Source: Candidatus Nitrotoga arctica (GTDB lineage Bacteria; Pseudomonadota; Gammaproteobacteria; Burkholderiales; Gallionellaceae). Taken from it: 64,000 nucleotides of DNA. Below, piece by piece: positions 55,880-64,000 of the stretch. The notes under the pieces are model-generated. The model was not told where the DNA came from. It worked only from the letters and a program-made list of their open reading frames with translations, and searched no databases. Each line of letters starts with the position of its first letter. Within the stretch, counting starts at the first letter, position 1. The stretch covers positions 1,054,001-1,118,000 of the forward strand of contig NZ_OU912926.1 of NCBI RefSeq assembly GCF_918378365.1, written 5' to 3'. A program made the position numbers and the translations under genes.

Positions 55880-57133
55880 TTACATGTTTTTAACTATTGC
55901 TTCACCGAATGCAGAGCACGATATTTGTTGTGCCCCTTGTGTCAGCCGTGCGAAATCATAGGTGACGGTCTTGGCGGCGATTGCCCCGTTCATGCCCTTG
56001 ATAATTAGATCCGCGGCTTCCGACCAGCCGATATGGCGTAGCATCATCTCTGCTGAGAGAATCAATGAACCTGGATTTACGTAATCTTTGCCAGCATATT
56101 TCGGTGCGGTACCGTGGGTGGCTTCAAACATGGCAATGCTATCAGACAGATTGGCGCCCGGCGCGATACCGATACCGCCGACTTCTGCCGCCAGTGCATC
56201 AGATATATAGTCGCCGTTGAGATTCAAGGTAGCGATAACGTCATATTCTGCAGGACGCAACAAAATTTGCTGTAGAAACGCGTCGGCAATTACGTCTTTA
56301 ATGATGATGCCTCCGCTTCCATATTTTTCGGGTAATTTCAGCCACGGCCCGCCGTCGATTTCTACCCCGCCGAATTCTCGCTTGGCGAGTTCGTAGCCCC
56401 ATTTTTTGAAGCCGCCTTCGGTGAACTTCATTATGTTACCCTTGTGTACCAGGGTGACGGACTTGCGCTTATTATCTATGGCATATTGGATAGCACGACG
56501 AATTAAACGTTCACTACCTTCAATAGACACCGGTTTGATGCCGATAGCAGAGGTTTCTGGAAAACGGATTTTCGTGACGCCCATTTCATTTTGTAAAAAA
56601 TGAATTAATTTTTTTGCTTCTGGTGACCCAGCTTCCCATTCGATACCCGCATAAATATCTTCAGTGTTTTCACGGAAGATCACCATGTCCACTTTTTCTG
56701 GTTCTGTCACTGGGGTAGGAACGCCTTCGAACCAGCGTACGGGACGTAGGCATACGTATAGGTCAAGAATTTGGCGCAATGCTACATTGAGCGAGCGCAT
56801 TCCGCCGGAAGTAGGGGTGGTGAGCGGGCCTTTAATGGACACAACATGGTTGCGCACTGCTTCTACTGTTTCATCTGGTAGCCATGTATCGTTGCCATAG
56901 GTATTTACGGCTTTCTCGCCAGCATATACTTCCATCCATACGATTTGGCGTTTACCATTGTAAGCCTTGGCGACTGCCTCATCCACTACGTGTCGCATAA
57001 CAGGGGTGATGTCCACGCCTGTACCATCACCCTCAATGAAGGGAATAATGGGTTGATCCGGTACGTTTAGTGTGTAGTCTTTGTTAACGGTAATTTTCTG
57101 GCCTTGAGACGGCACCTGGATGTGTTGGGTCAT
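55880..57133 (-). CDS. icd: NADP-dependent isocitrate dehydrogenase
   Basis: TCA-cycle enzyme of 417 residues, oxidatively decarboxylating isocitrate to 2-oxoglutarate. [24 protein letters not shown] contains the substrate-contacting and, in E. coli, phosphorylated serine. [13 protein letters not shown] and the NADP signature [20 protein letters not shown], with the Lys-Tyr pair that selects NADP, are present. It is E. coli-type length. Divergent from the pseudouridine synthase gene, with 66 bases between starts. Confidence 0.97.
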   Translation of the reverse strand: MTQHIQVPSQGQKITVNKDYTLNVPDQPIIPFIEGDGTGVDITPVMRHVVDEAVAKAYNGKRQIVWMEVYAGEKAVNTYGNDTWLPDETVEAVRNHVVSIKGPLTTPTSGGMRSLNVALRQILDLYVCLRPVRWFEGVPTPVTEPEKVDMVIFRENTEDIYAGIEWEAGSPEAKKLIHFLQNEMGVTKIRFPETSAIGIKPVSIEGSERLIRRAIQYAIDNKRKSVTLVHKGNIMKFTEGGFKKWGYELAKREFGGVEIDGGPWLKLPEKYGSGGIIIKDVIADAFLQQILLRPAEYDVIATLNLNGDYISDALAAEVGGIGIAPGANLSDSIAMFEATHGTAPKYAGKDYVNPGSLILSAEMMLRHIGWSEAADLIIKGMNGAIAAKTVTYDFARLTQGAQQISCSAFGEAIVKNM

Positions 57134-57199
57134 GTATTTTCGCTCCCCGATGAAAAGCTTGGGGTAATATGGATCGCTTTAATTGAGTGGAAAAGTCGG

Positions 57200-57742
57200 A
57201 TGAGTCGCATCCTGTTGTTCAACAAACCTTATGGCGTGATTTGTCAGTTTAGCCGTGACGGTTTGCGCCCAACGCTGGCGGATTATATCGCGGTTCCTGA
57301 TTTGTATCCAGCGGGACGGCTAGATGCCGACAGTGAAGGTTTGTTGTTGCTTACTGATAACGGTTTGTTGCAACACCGTATTACGGATCCACTGCACAAG
57401 TTGGCCAAGATTTATTGGGTGCAAGTGGAAGGCAAGCCCAGCGAGACGGCACTAGCGCAATTGCGGAGTGGGGTAAGATTGCCTGATTTTGTTACTTTGC
57501 CTGCTATGGCAAGATTGATGGAAGAACCGGTAAACTTATGGCAGCGCACCCCTCCGATCCGCCAGCGTAAAAATAAACCGACCAGTTGGCTGGAACTAAT
57601 TATTTGCGAGGGCAAAAATCGTCAGGTACGCCGCATGACAGCCGCGGTGGGTTACCCTACCTTGCGCTTGGTCCGTTACCGGATCGGCGAGTGGGCACTG
57701 GATGGGTTGGAGTCAGGCATCTGGCGTGAGGCTGCGTTATAA
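57200..57742 (+). CDS. rluE: RluE-type 23S rRNA pseudouridine synthase
   Basis: 180 residues of the RsuA/RluE group without the N-terminal S4 domain. ILLFNKPYGVICQFS, then YPAGRLDADSEGLLLLTDNG (catalytic Asp in GRLD), KIYWVQVEGKPS and ICEGKNRQVRRMTAAVGYPTLRLVRYRIG are diagnostic, and the lack of S4 plus short length points to RluE, which modifies U2457 in E. coli. The frame is open from 57104, but ATG 57200 gives the normal start. It is next to icd as in many proteobacteria. Confidence 0.92.
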   Translation: MSRILLFNKPYGVICQFSRDGLRPTLADYIAVPDLYPAGRLDADSEGLLLLTDNGLLQHRITDPLHKLAKIYWVQVEGKPSETALAQLRSGVRLPDFVTLPAMARLMEEPVNLWQRTPPIRQRKNKPTSWLELIICEGKNRQVRRMTAAVGYPTLRLVRYRIGEWALDGLESGIWREAAL

Positions 57743-57776
57743 TGTACGCCTTTTTGATTCCTAACAGGAGGATGCC

Positions 57777-58040
57777 ATGCCTATTTACGAATATCGTTGC
57801 AGCAGTTGTGGTGTACAAAAAGATGTCATGCAAAAGATCAGTGATACACCGTTGACCGTATGTCCTGCATGTGGCAAACCTACATTCAGCAAACAGCTTT
57901 CAGCTGCTGGCTTTCAACTCAAGGGGAGTGGTTGGTACGCCACAGACTTTAAGGGTTCGGGCAGCAAACCAGAAGCTAAATCAGAATCAGCTACTAGCAC
58001 AGTGAGTTCTGCCACGTCGACTGCGGGTGGCAACGGGTGA
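57777..58040 (+). CDS. FmdB-family zinc-ribbon protein
   Basis: 87 residues. The N-terminal zinc ribbon has paired CSSCG and CPACG motifs in MPIYEYRCSSCGVQKDVMQ and LTVCPACGKPTF. The C-terminal half is Ser/Ala/Thr-rich and looks disordered. Family members are named putative regulatory protein, but no clear function is known. AGGAGG is present 7 bases upstream. It overlaps the DUF502 gene by 4 bases and leads a DUF502-aspS-RNase-barstar-nudB gene run. Confidence 0.92.
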   Translation: MPIYEYRCSSCGVQKDVMQKISDTPLTVCPACGKPTFSKQLSAAGFQLKGSGWYATDFKGSGSKPEAKSESATSTVSSATSTAGGNG

Positions 58041-58666
58041 AGAAATATTTGCTCACCGGACTATTGGTGTGGGTTCCGCTTGGCATAACCATCTGGGTTC
58101 TGAACCTAACGATTAGTACGCTAGACCAGAGTCTGCTGCTACTGCCGGTGAATTGGTATCCAGATAAATTACTTGGTATTCACATTCCCGGGTTGGGCGT
58201 GATTCTTACCGTAGTGATCGTGCTCGGTACTGGTTTGCTGGTGCACAATGTTCTCGGACAGCGTCTGTTGAGTTACTGGGAAGGTCTGCTACGCCGCATT
58301 CCTGTGGTAAGTAGCATTTATCACAGCGTGAAACAAGTTAGCGATACCTTACTGTCCAGCAACGGACTTGCCTTTCGTAAGGTGCTGCTGGTGCGGTATC
58401 CGCACCCCGAGGCATGGTCGTTGGCATTTCAGACCGCTATCCCGGGCGAGGTGACGCAACAACTTAAAGATGAGTATGTGGGAGTATTTATTCCCACCGC
58501 ACCCAGCCCGGTAAACGGGTTTTATTTCTACGTACGTCGTGCTGATACCATCGAGCTCAACATTAGCGTGGACGTGGCTTTGAAATCCATTATTTCAATG
58601 GGCGTAGTGGCTACCCCCGCTATGCCTTACGCGCCAGAAAATCAACGCAATTCACCAATTTATTAG
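58037..58666 (+). CDS. DUF502 membrane protein
   Basis: 209 residues with two N-terminal membrane spans (about 5-25 and 52-75), then a soluble domain. KYLLTGLLVWVPLGITIWVL and the IPVVSSIYHSVKQVSDTLLSS and VFIPTAPSPVNGFYFYV segments are typical of DUF502. Function is unknown. The start is a GTG overlapping the previous gene by 4 bases, and aspS follows 17 bases later; FmdB-DUF502-aspS is a conserved order in betaproteobacteria. Confidence 0.93.
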   Translation: MKKYLLTGLLVWVPLGITIWVLNLTISTLDQSLLLLPVNWYPDKLLGIHIPGLGVILTVVIVLGTGLLVHNVLGQRLLSYWEGLLRRIPVVSSIYHSVKQVSDTLLSSNGLAFRKVLLVRYPHPEAWSLAFQTAIPGEVTQQLKDEYVGVFIPTAPSPVNGFYFYVRRADTIELNISVDVALKSIISMGVVATPAMPYAPENQRNSPIY

Positions 58667-58683
58667 ATTAACTTATTGAAAAT

Positions 58684-60486
58684 ATGCGAACTCATTACTG
58701 CGGACATCTTAACGTTTCAAATCTTGGCCAAGCTGTTTCTTTGTGTGGCTGGGCACACCGTCGCCGTGACCATGGTGGGGTGATTTTTATTGATCTTCGC
58801 GACCGCGAAGGGCTGGCCCAAGTAGTATGTGCCCCGGATCGTGCGGACATGTTCAAAATTGCTGAATCTGTGCGCAGCGAATTCGTGCTGCGTATTAGCG
58901 GACGTGTGCGGCGCCGCCCGGAAGGGAGTTCCAACAGTAATCTTGGTAGTGGTGAGATCGAAATTCTATGCCATGAAATCGAAGTGCTGAATGCTGCGCT
59001 TACGCCGCCGTTCCAGTTGGATGACGAAAATCTGTCGGAAAACGTGCGCCTGACGCATCGCGTGATTGACTTGCGGCGTCCGCAGATGCAGAAAAATCTG
59101 ATGCTACGCTACAAGACGGCAATGGCGTTCCGCCGTTTCCTGGATGCAAAGGGTTTCATCGATATCGAAACGCCGATGCTGACCAAATCCACACCGGAAG
59201 GCGCGCGCGATTATCTTGTGCCATCGCGCGTTCATGCAGGCGAGTTTTTTGCGTTGCCGCAGTCGCCGCAGCTATTCAAGCAGCTGCTCATGGTGGCAGG
59301 TTTCGACCGTTACTATCAAATTACTAAATGTTTCCGTGACGAAGATTTGCGCGCAGATCGCCAACCGGAATTTACGCAGGTGGACGTTGAGACCTCATTT
59401 CTGGGCGAAGAGCAGATTATGATGCTGATGGAGGAAATGCTTCGCACCGTATTCAAAGAGGTGTTGGGTACCGTTTTACCCAATCCGTTTCCGCGTATTT
59501 CTCACGCTGAAGCGATGGAGCGCTTCGGTTCAGATAAACCCGATTTGAGAGTAACACTGGAAATCACCGATGTTACGGATGCGGTAAAAGATGTGGCATT
59601 TAAGGTATTTTCTGCGCCTGCCAATCAAGCTAACGGGCGTGTGGCAGCGTTGCGTGTGCCGGGTGGTGGCTCATTTACGCGCGGTGAGATTGATGAATAC
59701 ACCAAATTCGTTGGCATCTACGGTGCACGTGGCTTGGCCTATATTAAAGTCAATGACGTGACGCAGTTGAATGAAACTGGCCTGCAATCGCCTATTGTGA
59801 AGAACCTGAATGAAGACGCGCTGAAAATAATCATAGCTCGTACAGGTGCACAGAATGGCGACTTGATTTTCTTCGGGGCGGACAAGGCCAAGATAGTGAA
59901 TGACGCGCTCGGCGCATTACGCACCAAGATTGGTCACGAGAAAAAATATGTCAGTGGCGCAGCATGGACCCCGCTGTGGGTGGTGGATTTCCCTATGTTT
60001 GAATACGATGATGAGGCCAAGCGTTGGAATGCTTGCCATCATCCGTTCACTGCACCCAAGGACGAACACCTTCACCTGTTGGAAAATGATCCCGGACGTT
60101 GTCTGGCGAAGGCATACGACATCGTGTTGAACGGTTGGGAACTTGGCGGTGGCTCGGTGCGTATTCATAAGGAAGAAACTCAGTCATTAGTATTCCGCGC
60201 GCTCAACATTGGTGCGGAAGAGGCGCAACTAAAATTTGGCTTCTTGCTCGATGCATTGCAATATGGCGCGCCCCCGCACGGCGGGTTGGCCTTCGGCCTG
60301 GATCGCATCGTTACGCTGATGACCGGTTCGGAATCGATCCGTGACGTGATTGCTTTCCCCAAGACCCAACGCGCACAGTGTCTGCTAACCCAAGCGCCCA
60401 GTGCCGTTGACGAAAAACAACTGAACGAGTTGCACATTCGTTTGCGTCAGAAAGTGCAAACGACGGTGGAAGTGACGAAGGAATAG
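58684..60486 (+). CDS. aspS: Aspartyl-tRNA synthetase
   Basis: 600-residue class II synthetase of the bacterial long type. OB-fold anticodon domain (about 1-110), motif 2 [21 protein letters not shown] (about 217), the bacterial GAD insertion (about 300-420), and motif 3 [16 protein letters not shown] (about 532). Whether it also charges tRNA-Asn depends on GatCAB, which is not in view. It is followed by the secreted RNase gene after 57 bases and later nudB. Confidence 0.97.
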   Translation: MRTHYCGHLNVSNLGQAVSLCGWAHRRRDHGGVIFIDLRDREGLAQVVCAPDRADMFKIAESVRSEFVLRISGRVRRRPEGSSNSNLGSGEIEILCHEIEVLNAALTPPFQLDDENLSENVRLTHRVIDLRRPQMQKNLMLRYKTAMAFRRFLDAKGFIDIETPMLTKSTPEGARDYLVPSRVHAGEFFALPQSPQLFKQLLMVAGFDRYYQITKCFRDEDLRADRQPEFTQVDVETSFLGEEQIMMLMEEMLRTVFKEVLGTVLPNPFPRISHAEAMERFGSDKPDLRVTLEITDVTDAVKDVAFKVFSAPANQANGRVAALRVPGGGSFTRGEIDEYTKFVGIYGARGLAYIKVNDVTQLNETGLQSPIVKNLNEDALKIIIARTGAQNGDLIFFGADKAKIVNDALGALRTKIGHEKKYVSGAAWTPLWVVDFPMFEYDDEAKRWNACHHPFTAPKDEHLHLLENDPGRCLAKAYDIVLNGWELGGGSVRIHKEETQSLVFRALNIGAEEAQLKFGFLLDALQYGAPPHGGLAFGLDRIVTLMTGSESIRDVIAFPKTQRAQCLLTQAPSAVDEKQLNELHIRLRQKVQTTVEVTKE

Positions 60487-60543
60487 TGTGGTAGTGTTGA
60501 CCGTTTGTGTTGCAAAACAGGGAAGAAGTTGAAGCCATATAAG

Positions 60544-60936
60544 ATGAGAATGGCTAGTGCACGGCTAATCCTGCATCTATTTTTCTTGTTTGCAATGCTG
60601 TTAGCATTGGCTTCAGTACAAACTTATGCTGATGTGTTTGGGTCATATAATGACCGTGAAATGCGGGTTGTCGCCGTGTCCGCGTTGCCGCTGGAAGGGC
60701 GAGAAACCTTGCATCTCATTAAGCAAGGCAGTCCATTTTTGTATGCGCGTGATGGCGTGATATTCAGTAATTTCGAAAAACGATTGCCCAAGCGTCAGCG
60801 TGGCTATTATCGTGAATTTACGGTGAAAACGCCTGGAATACGCAATCGTGGCGCACGGCGCATTGTTTGTGGCCAGCCTGTTGAGTGTTATTACAGCGCT
60901 GACCATTACCAGACTTTTCGGCGCATTGTGGAATGA
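60544..60936 (+). CDS. Secreted guanyl-specific ribonuclease (RNase Sa/N1/T1 family)
   Basis: 130 residues: signal peptide (LILHLFFLFAMLLALASVQTYA) and a compact RNase domain resembling RNase Sa. Matching segments are ALPLEGRETLHLIKQGSPFLYARDGVIFSN, GYYREFTVKTPGIRNRGARRIVCG and YYSADHYQTFRRI. The catalytic triad by alignment is E91, R106 and H121, all present. The ATG at 60544 is used; the frame is open to 60505. The gene ends one base before a barstar-family inhibitor gene. The product should act outside the cytoplasm, with the inhibitor guarding the producer. Such pairs occur in non-pathogens and may be nutritional or competitive. Confidence 0.9.
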   Translation: MRMASARLILHLFFLFAMLLALASVQTYADVFGSYNDREMRVVAVSALPLEGRETLHLIKQGSPFLYARDGVIFSNFEKRLPKRQRGYYREFTVKTPGIRNRGARRIVCGQPVECYYSADHYQTFRRIVE

Positions 60937-60937
60937 C

Positions 60938-61333
60938 ATGGATAGTTTGTCACTACGCTTAAAAGATGTAAGAGAGGCGGGTGCATACCGGCTGGGTTGC
61001 CGCTTGGATGAGTTGTATGCAGCAGTTGCAGAGGTAGGTTACGTCTTGTTTGAGGTTGATCTGGCTGAGATAGAAGGCAAGGAGAACTTTATCGCTGCCC
61101 TCGCTCAAGCAGTCCGTGCGCCGGATTGGTTTGGTAGCAATTGGGATGCGCTGGCCGATACATTGAGTGGTCTTTCTTGGCAACCTGCTTGCGGTTATGT
61201 GCTGTTGTTGCGTAATGGTAATGACACCCTCGGGATGGCTGCTGAGGATCACAATATTGCTATGGAAATTTTTGCTGATACGATAGCTTTCTGGAAATCG
61301 CAAGATAAACCATTCTGGATTTTTTTCTGCTAG
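60938..61333 (+). CDS. Barstar-family RNase inhibitor
   Basis: 131 residues with the barstar fold: GYVLFEVDLAEIEGKENFIAALAQAV near residue 28, then the conserved DWFGSNWDALADTLSGLSW near 63, and VLLLRN. In barstar the equivalent Asp/Trp/Glu surface plugs the RNase active site. There is no signal peptide, so it stays in the cytoplasm. The ATG follows the RNase stop by one base (TGACATG), giving coupled production of enzyme and inhibitor; an upstream in-frame start at 60848 would lie inside the RNase gene. nudB follows 8 bases later. Confidence 0.92.
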   Translation: MDSLSLRLKDVREAGAYRLGCRLDELYAAVAEVGYVLFEVDLAEIEGKENFIAALAQAVRAPDWFGSNWDALADTLSGLSWQPACGYVLLLRNGNDTLGMAAEDHNIAMEIFADTIAFWKSQDKPFWIFFC

Positions 61334-61341
61334 CGCCATTC

Positions 61342-61791
61342 ATGCAATATAAATTACCAGTTTCGGTGTTAGTGGTGATTTATACCTTGGATTTTGAGGT
61401 GTTGCTTCTGGAACGCGCTGATCACCCAGGTTCTTGGCAATCAGTCACCGGTAGCCAAGATGAAGGTGAATCTTTGCGCGAGACAGCTGTGCGCGAAGTG
61501 TTTGAAGAGACCGGCTTGGATGCCAATCACTATGGTTTGGTGGACTGGCAGGTTCAAAATATCTATGAAATTTATGCAAAATGGCAGCATCGCTATGCAC
61601 CGGGTACTCGGCACAACACCGAGCATGTATTTGGATTGGAATTACCTTGCGTGCTTCCTGTCCAATTGTCACCGCGGGAACATCTCAGTTATAAATGGTT
61701 GCCTTGGCAGGAAGCTGCGGGGCTGGTATTTTCGCCAAGTAACCGCGAAGCGATTTTGCAGCTGCCTGCAAGAGAAAAAGCGAGGGGCTGA
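61342..61791 (+). CDS. nudB: Dihydroneopterin triphosphate diphosphatase (NudB)
   Basis: 149-residue Nudix hydrolase for folate synthesis, removing pyrophosphate from dihydroneopterin triphosphate. The Nudix box is GSQDEGESLRETAVREVFEETGL (about 39-61, Gly, Glu, REVFEE all kept). YKLPVSVLVVIYT at the start and the NTEHVFGLELP and LSPREHLSYKWLPWQEA segments fit NudB rather than other Nudix families. It is usually near aspS in proteobacteria, as here. Confidence 0.93.
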   Translation: MQYKLPVSVLVVIYTLDFEVLLLERADHPGSWQSVTGSQDEGESLRETAVREVFEETGLDANHYGLVDWQVQNIYEIYAKWQHRYAPGTRHNTEHVFGLELPCVLPVQLSPREHLSYKWLPWQEAAGLVFSPSNREAILQLPAREKARG

Positions 61792-61852
61792 AACGGTCCA
61801 TACAAAGTGAACGAAAGATTTTCAAATGAAGGAAATTGAGAGGCAGGGTGGC

Positions 61853-62923
61853 ATGATATCGATTGCCTACGATCATCCCGGCTGCGCCACTTCGACAGCG
61901 TGGGCGAAGAAGCCGCGCGAACCGGAACTCGGTGAAAAAACTATACTGATCGAGCGCATCAAGCGACTGTTAAAAGAACAGGATGCGGTGCTGGTGGCGC
62001 ACTATTACGTACATCCAGACTTGCAGGATTTGGCTGATGCTACGGGCGGTTGTGTATCTGACTCCCTTGATATGGCCAATTTCGGCCATCAGCATCCGGC
62101 GCAAACGTTAGTGGTGGCGGGGGTGCGTTTCATGGGTGAGACAGCGAAAATCCTCAACCCGGAAAAGCGAGTGTTAATGCCTGATTTGGATGCAAACTGT
62201 TCGCTCGACCTTGGTTGTCCGGTGGAGGAGTTTACTGCTTTCTGTGACGCACATCCGGATCGTACCGTGGTGGTATATGCCAACACCAGTGCGGCGGTGA
62301 AGGCACGTGCCGACTGGGTGGTAACCAGTTCTATTGCGTTGCCCATCGTTAAGCATCTTAAGGAGCAGGGGCAGAAGATATTGTGGGCACCGGATCGTCA
62401 TCTGGGCCATTACATTCAGCAACAAAGTGGCGCCGACATGTTGCTGTGGCAAGGTTCATGTGTGGTGCATGACGAGTTCAAGGCCAAGGAGTTGGCTGAC
62501 CTTAAGGCGCAACACCCGGATGCCAAGGTGCTAGTTCACCCGGAATCTCCCCCGGCAGTGGTGCAGCTTGCTGATGTGGTGGGCTCCACCACGCAGCTCA
62601 TTAAGGCAACACAGAATTTGGCTGCGAACAAGTTCATTGTGGCGACCGATAACGGTATCTTGCACAGGATGAAAACTTTATCGCCTGACAAGGTGTTTCT
62701 TGAAGCACCTACGGCTGGAGAGGGCGCGACTTGCACTAGCTGTAATCACTGTCCGTGGATGGCGATGAACGGGTTGCTGAATCTGGCCGAAGCGTTGGAA
62801 AAAGGGAAGAATGAGATACAGGTTGATCCGGTAATCGGGCGTCGTGCCAAGGTTTCTATCGAACGCATGCTGGATTTCGCGCGTCAAATCGGCCTTCCCA
62901 CCCGAGGCATCGGTAACGCCTGA
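61853..62923 (+). CDS. nadA: Quinolinate synthase (NadA)
   Basis: 4Fe-4S enzyme condensing iminoaspartate and dihydroxyacetone phosphate to quinolinate for NAD synthesis, about 356 residues. [50 protein letters not shown], the cysteine in [11 protein letters not shown], and the C-terminal [13 protein letters not shown] supply the substrate site and cluster ligands. The ATG at 61853 has AGGCAGGG upstream; an ATG at 61826 adds nine residues and is possible. A monocistronic gene as far as visible. Confidence 0.95.
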   Translation: MISIAYDHPGCATSTAWAKKPREPELGEKTILIERIKRLLKEQDAVLVAHYYVHPDLQDLADATGGCVSDSLDMANFGHQHPAQTLVVAGVRFMGETAKILNPEKRVLMPDLDANCSLDLGCPVEEFTAFCDAHPDRTVVVYANTSAAVKARADWVVTSSIALPIVKHLKEQGQKILWAPDRHLGHYIQQQSGADMLLWQGSCVVHDEFKAKELADLKAQHPDAKVLVHPESPPAVVQLADVVGSTTQLIKATQNLAANKFIVATDNGILHRMKTLSPDKVFLEAPTAGEGATCTSCNHCPWMAMNGLLNLAEALEKGKNEIQVDPVIGRRAKVSIERMLDFARQIGLPTRGIGNA

Positions 62924-63004
62924 CGAATGTTTGCGGCTAACAACACGCTCATTGCGTATATTTAATGATATGTGGTCTGCTGATGCGGTATTGATGAGCC
63001 ACTT

Positions 63005-63757
63005 ATGATCACACTGAACATCGTCACCTACAATATTCACAAGGGTTTATCCCATTTCAATCAGCGTATTGTGCTGCACGAAATGCGCGAGCGCTTGCGT
63101 GAACTCAACGCCGATATTGTATTCCTGCAGGAGGTGCAGGGCGAGAACAGCCGCGACATAAGACATCCCCATAGCTACGCTACTTCGCCGCAGCATGAGT
63201 TTCTGGCTGACCAGATATGGCCGCATCATGCGTATGGAAAGAATTCCGTTTATATAGACGGTCATCACGGAAATGCACTCTTGAGCCGTTACTCGATTGT
63301 GGAGTGGGATAATCTGGATATTTCCGCGCACCGCTTCGAGAGCCGAGGCCTGCTGCATTGTGTAATTGACCTGCCAAAAACCGATCAGAGTGAAATCACT
63401 CAGCCTCTGCATTGCATTTGTGTACATTTTGGTTTATTCAAACGCGGCCGCAGAGTGCAATTTAATGCGCTGATTGAGCGTATCAAGCGGATGGTGCCGG
63501 TGGATGCGCGTCTGATTGTCGCGGGTGATTTTAATGATTGGCGTAACAATGCCAGTCGTCTGTTAGCCCATGAATTGCAATTGCATGAGGTATTTGAAAA
63601 AAATCTCGGCAGGCCGGCACGCAGTTTTCCGGCGGGTATACCGCTACTGCGCATGGATCGTATTTATGTGCGGGGGCTGGAGATCAAGCGCTGTGAAGTG
63701 CATTCGTGGAGAAAAATTTCAGACCATGTAGCGCTGTCCGCGACGCTCGCTCTATGA
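63005..63757 (+). CDS. Endonuclease/exonuclease/phosphatase family protein (YbhP-like)
   Basis: 250 residues of the EEP fold. Metal and catalytic motifs are visible: IVTYNIHKG (Asn), VFLQEVQGE (Glu), IVAGDFNDWRNNA (Asp, Asn) and KISDHVALSATL (Asp-His). In E. coli ybhP lies next to clsB (ybhO), and here its stop overlaps the clsB start by 4 bases, so it is a YbhP-type protein rather than a DNA repair exonuclease. The substrate is unknown; a phospholipid-related phosphodiester is plausible from context. Confidence 0.9.
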   Translation: MITLNIVTYNIHKGLSHFNQRIVLHEMRERLRELNADIVFLQEVQGENSRDIRHPHSYATSPQHEFLADQIWPHHAYGKNSVYIDGHHGNALLSRYSIVEWDNLDISAHRFESRGLLHCVIDLPKTDQSEITQPLHCICVHFGLFKRGRRVQFNALIERIKRMVPVDARLIVAGDFNDWRNNASRLLAHELQLHEVFEKNLGRPARSFPAGIPLLRMDRIYVRGLEIKRCEVHSWRKISDHVALSATLAL

Positions 63758-64000
63758 GCAGTACGCATCTGGTTGATGGTCATATTCTGATTCTGTTGCG
63801 TAATGGGGAAGAATATTTTCCGCGCCTGATTGCGGCGATAGACGCCGCGACCCGCACGGTCTATCTGGAAACTTATATTTATGCCGCCGATAATTGCGGT
63901 CGCCAGGTCTCGCAGGCGTTGCAGCGTGCGGCCAAACGTGGCGTGAGGGTGCACTTGCTGCTGGATGGTTACGGCTCGGCCGATTTGCCGGATGCGTGGG
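63754..64000 (+). CDS. clsB: Cardiolipin synthase B, N-terminal part (cut by window end)
   Basis: 82 residues are visible before the window ends. VDGHILILLRNGEEYFPRLIAAIDAA, TVYLETYIYAADNCGRQVSQAL and KRGVRVHLLLDGYGSADLP match the start of the first phospholipase D-like domain of ClsB/YbhO. ClsB makes cardiolipin or phosphatidylglycerol from phospholipids at the inner membrane. The HKD motifs lie beyond the edge. The start overlaps the EEP gene stop (ATGA). Confidence 0.9.
   Translation, partial: MSSTHLVDGHILILLRNGEEYFPRLIAAIDAATRTVYLETYIYAADNCGRQVSQALQRAAKRGVRVHLLLDGYGSADLPDAW

Overview
The window reads as chromosome of a betaproteobacterium, most likely order Nitrosomonadales near Gallionella, Sideroxydans or Candidatus Nitrotoga. 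The basis is overall gene content, a moderate apparent base composition, a T. denitrificans-type two-domain APS kinase, and a beta-carbonic anhydrase beside a SulP anion transporter. The genus is an inference; no rRNA or tRNA gene was found.

Positions 1-15.1 kb hold a cellulose secretion locus in two convergent operons. The plus operon is dgkA-bcsE-bcsF-bcsQ-bcsA-bcsG and the minus operon is bcsB-bcsZ-bcsC. Their stop codons abut inside one TGATCA. BcsA carries a PilZ c-di-GMP site and BcsE an RxGD motif; BcsG would decorate cellulose with phosphoethanolamine. A diacylglycerol kinase heads the plus operon and may recycle the diacylglycerol that BcsG releases. A HDOD-REC-GGDEF protein at 45.5 kb is a possible c-di-GMP source.

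Positions 15.1-24.4 kb are looser. They contain IS3 and IS30 transposase debris, a universal stress protein, carbonic anhydrase plus SulP transporter (probable bicarbonate acquisition), Sua5/TsaC, PsiE, PurE-PurC and a secreted single-Cache-domain protein. Several AT-rich gaps lack recognisable genes.

Positions 24.7-30.4 kb hold a DHH phosphoesterase overlapping an APS kinase whose ATP-sulfurylase-like domain lacks catalytic residues, then amiC-tsaE and divergent queG.

Positions 30.4-39.1 kb are a decay zone. It has an IS4-family element with a 9-bp target duplication but a dead transposase, a frameshifted CheB/CheR scrap, an IS110 scrap, a MITE-like palindrome and a nonsense-mutated exported protein gene. 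Intact genes among these are a DUF808 membrane protein, a lipoprotein cytochrome c, lemA with two TPM-domain genes, and yceI.

Positions 39.1-64 kb are mostly housekeeping: nfeD-SPFH, tgt-yajC-secD-secF-dedA, the HDOD-REC-GGDEF protein, clpS-clpA, a cold-shock gene, a SWIM/SNF2 helicase, icd, an RluE-type pseudouridine synthase, a zinc-ribbon protein, DUF502, aspS, a secreted RNase with a barstar-type inhibitor, nudB, nadA, and a YbhP-like phosphatase leading into clsB at the window edge. A frameshifted IS1202-like element with a 16-bp target duplication sits between clpS and the cold-shock gene.
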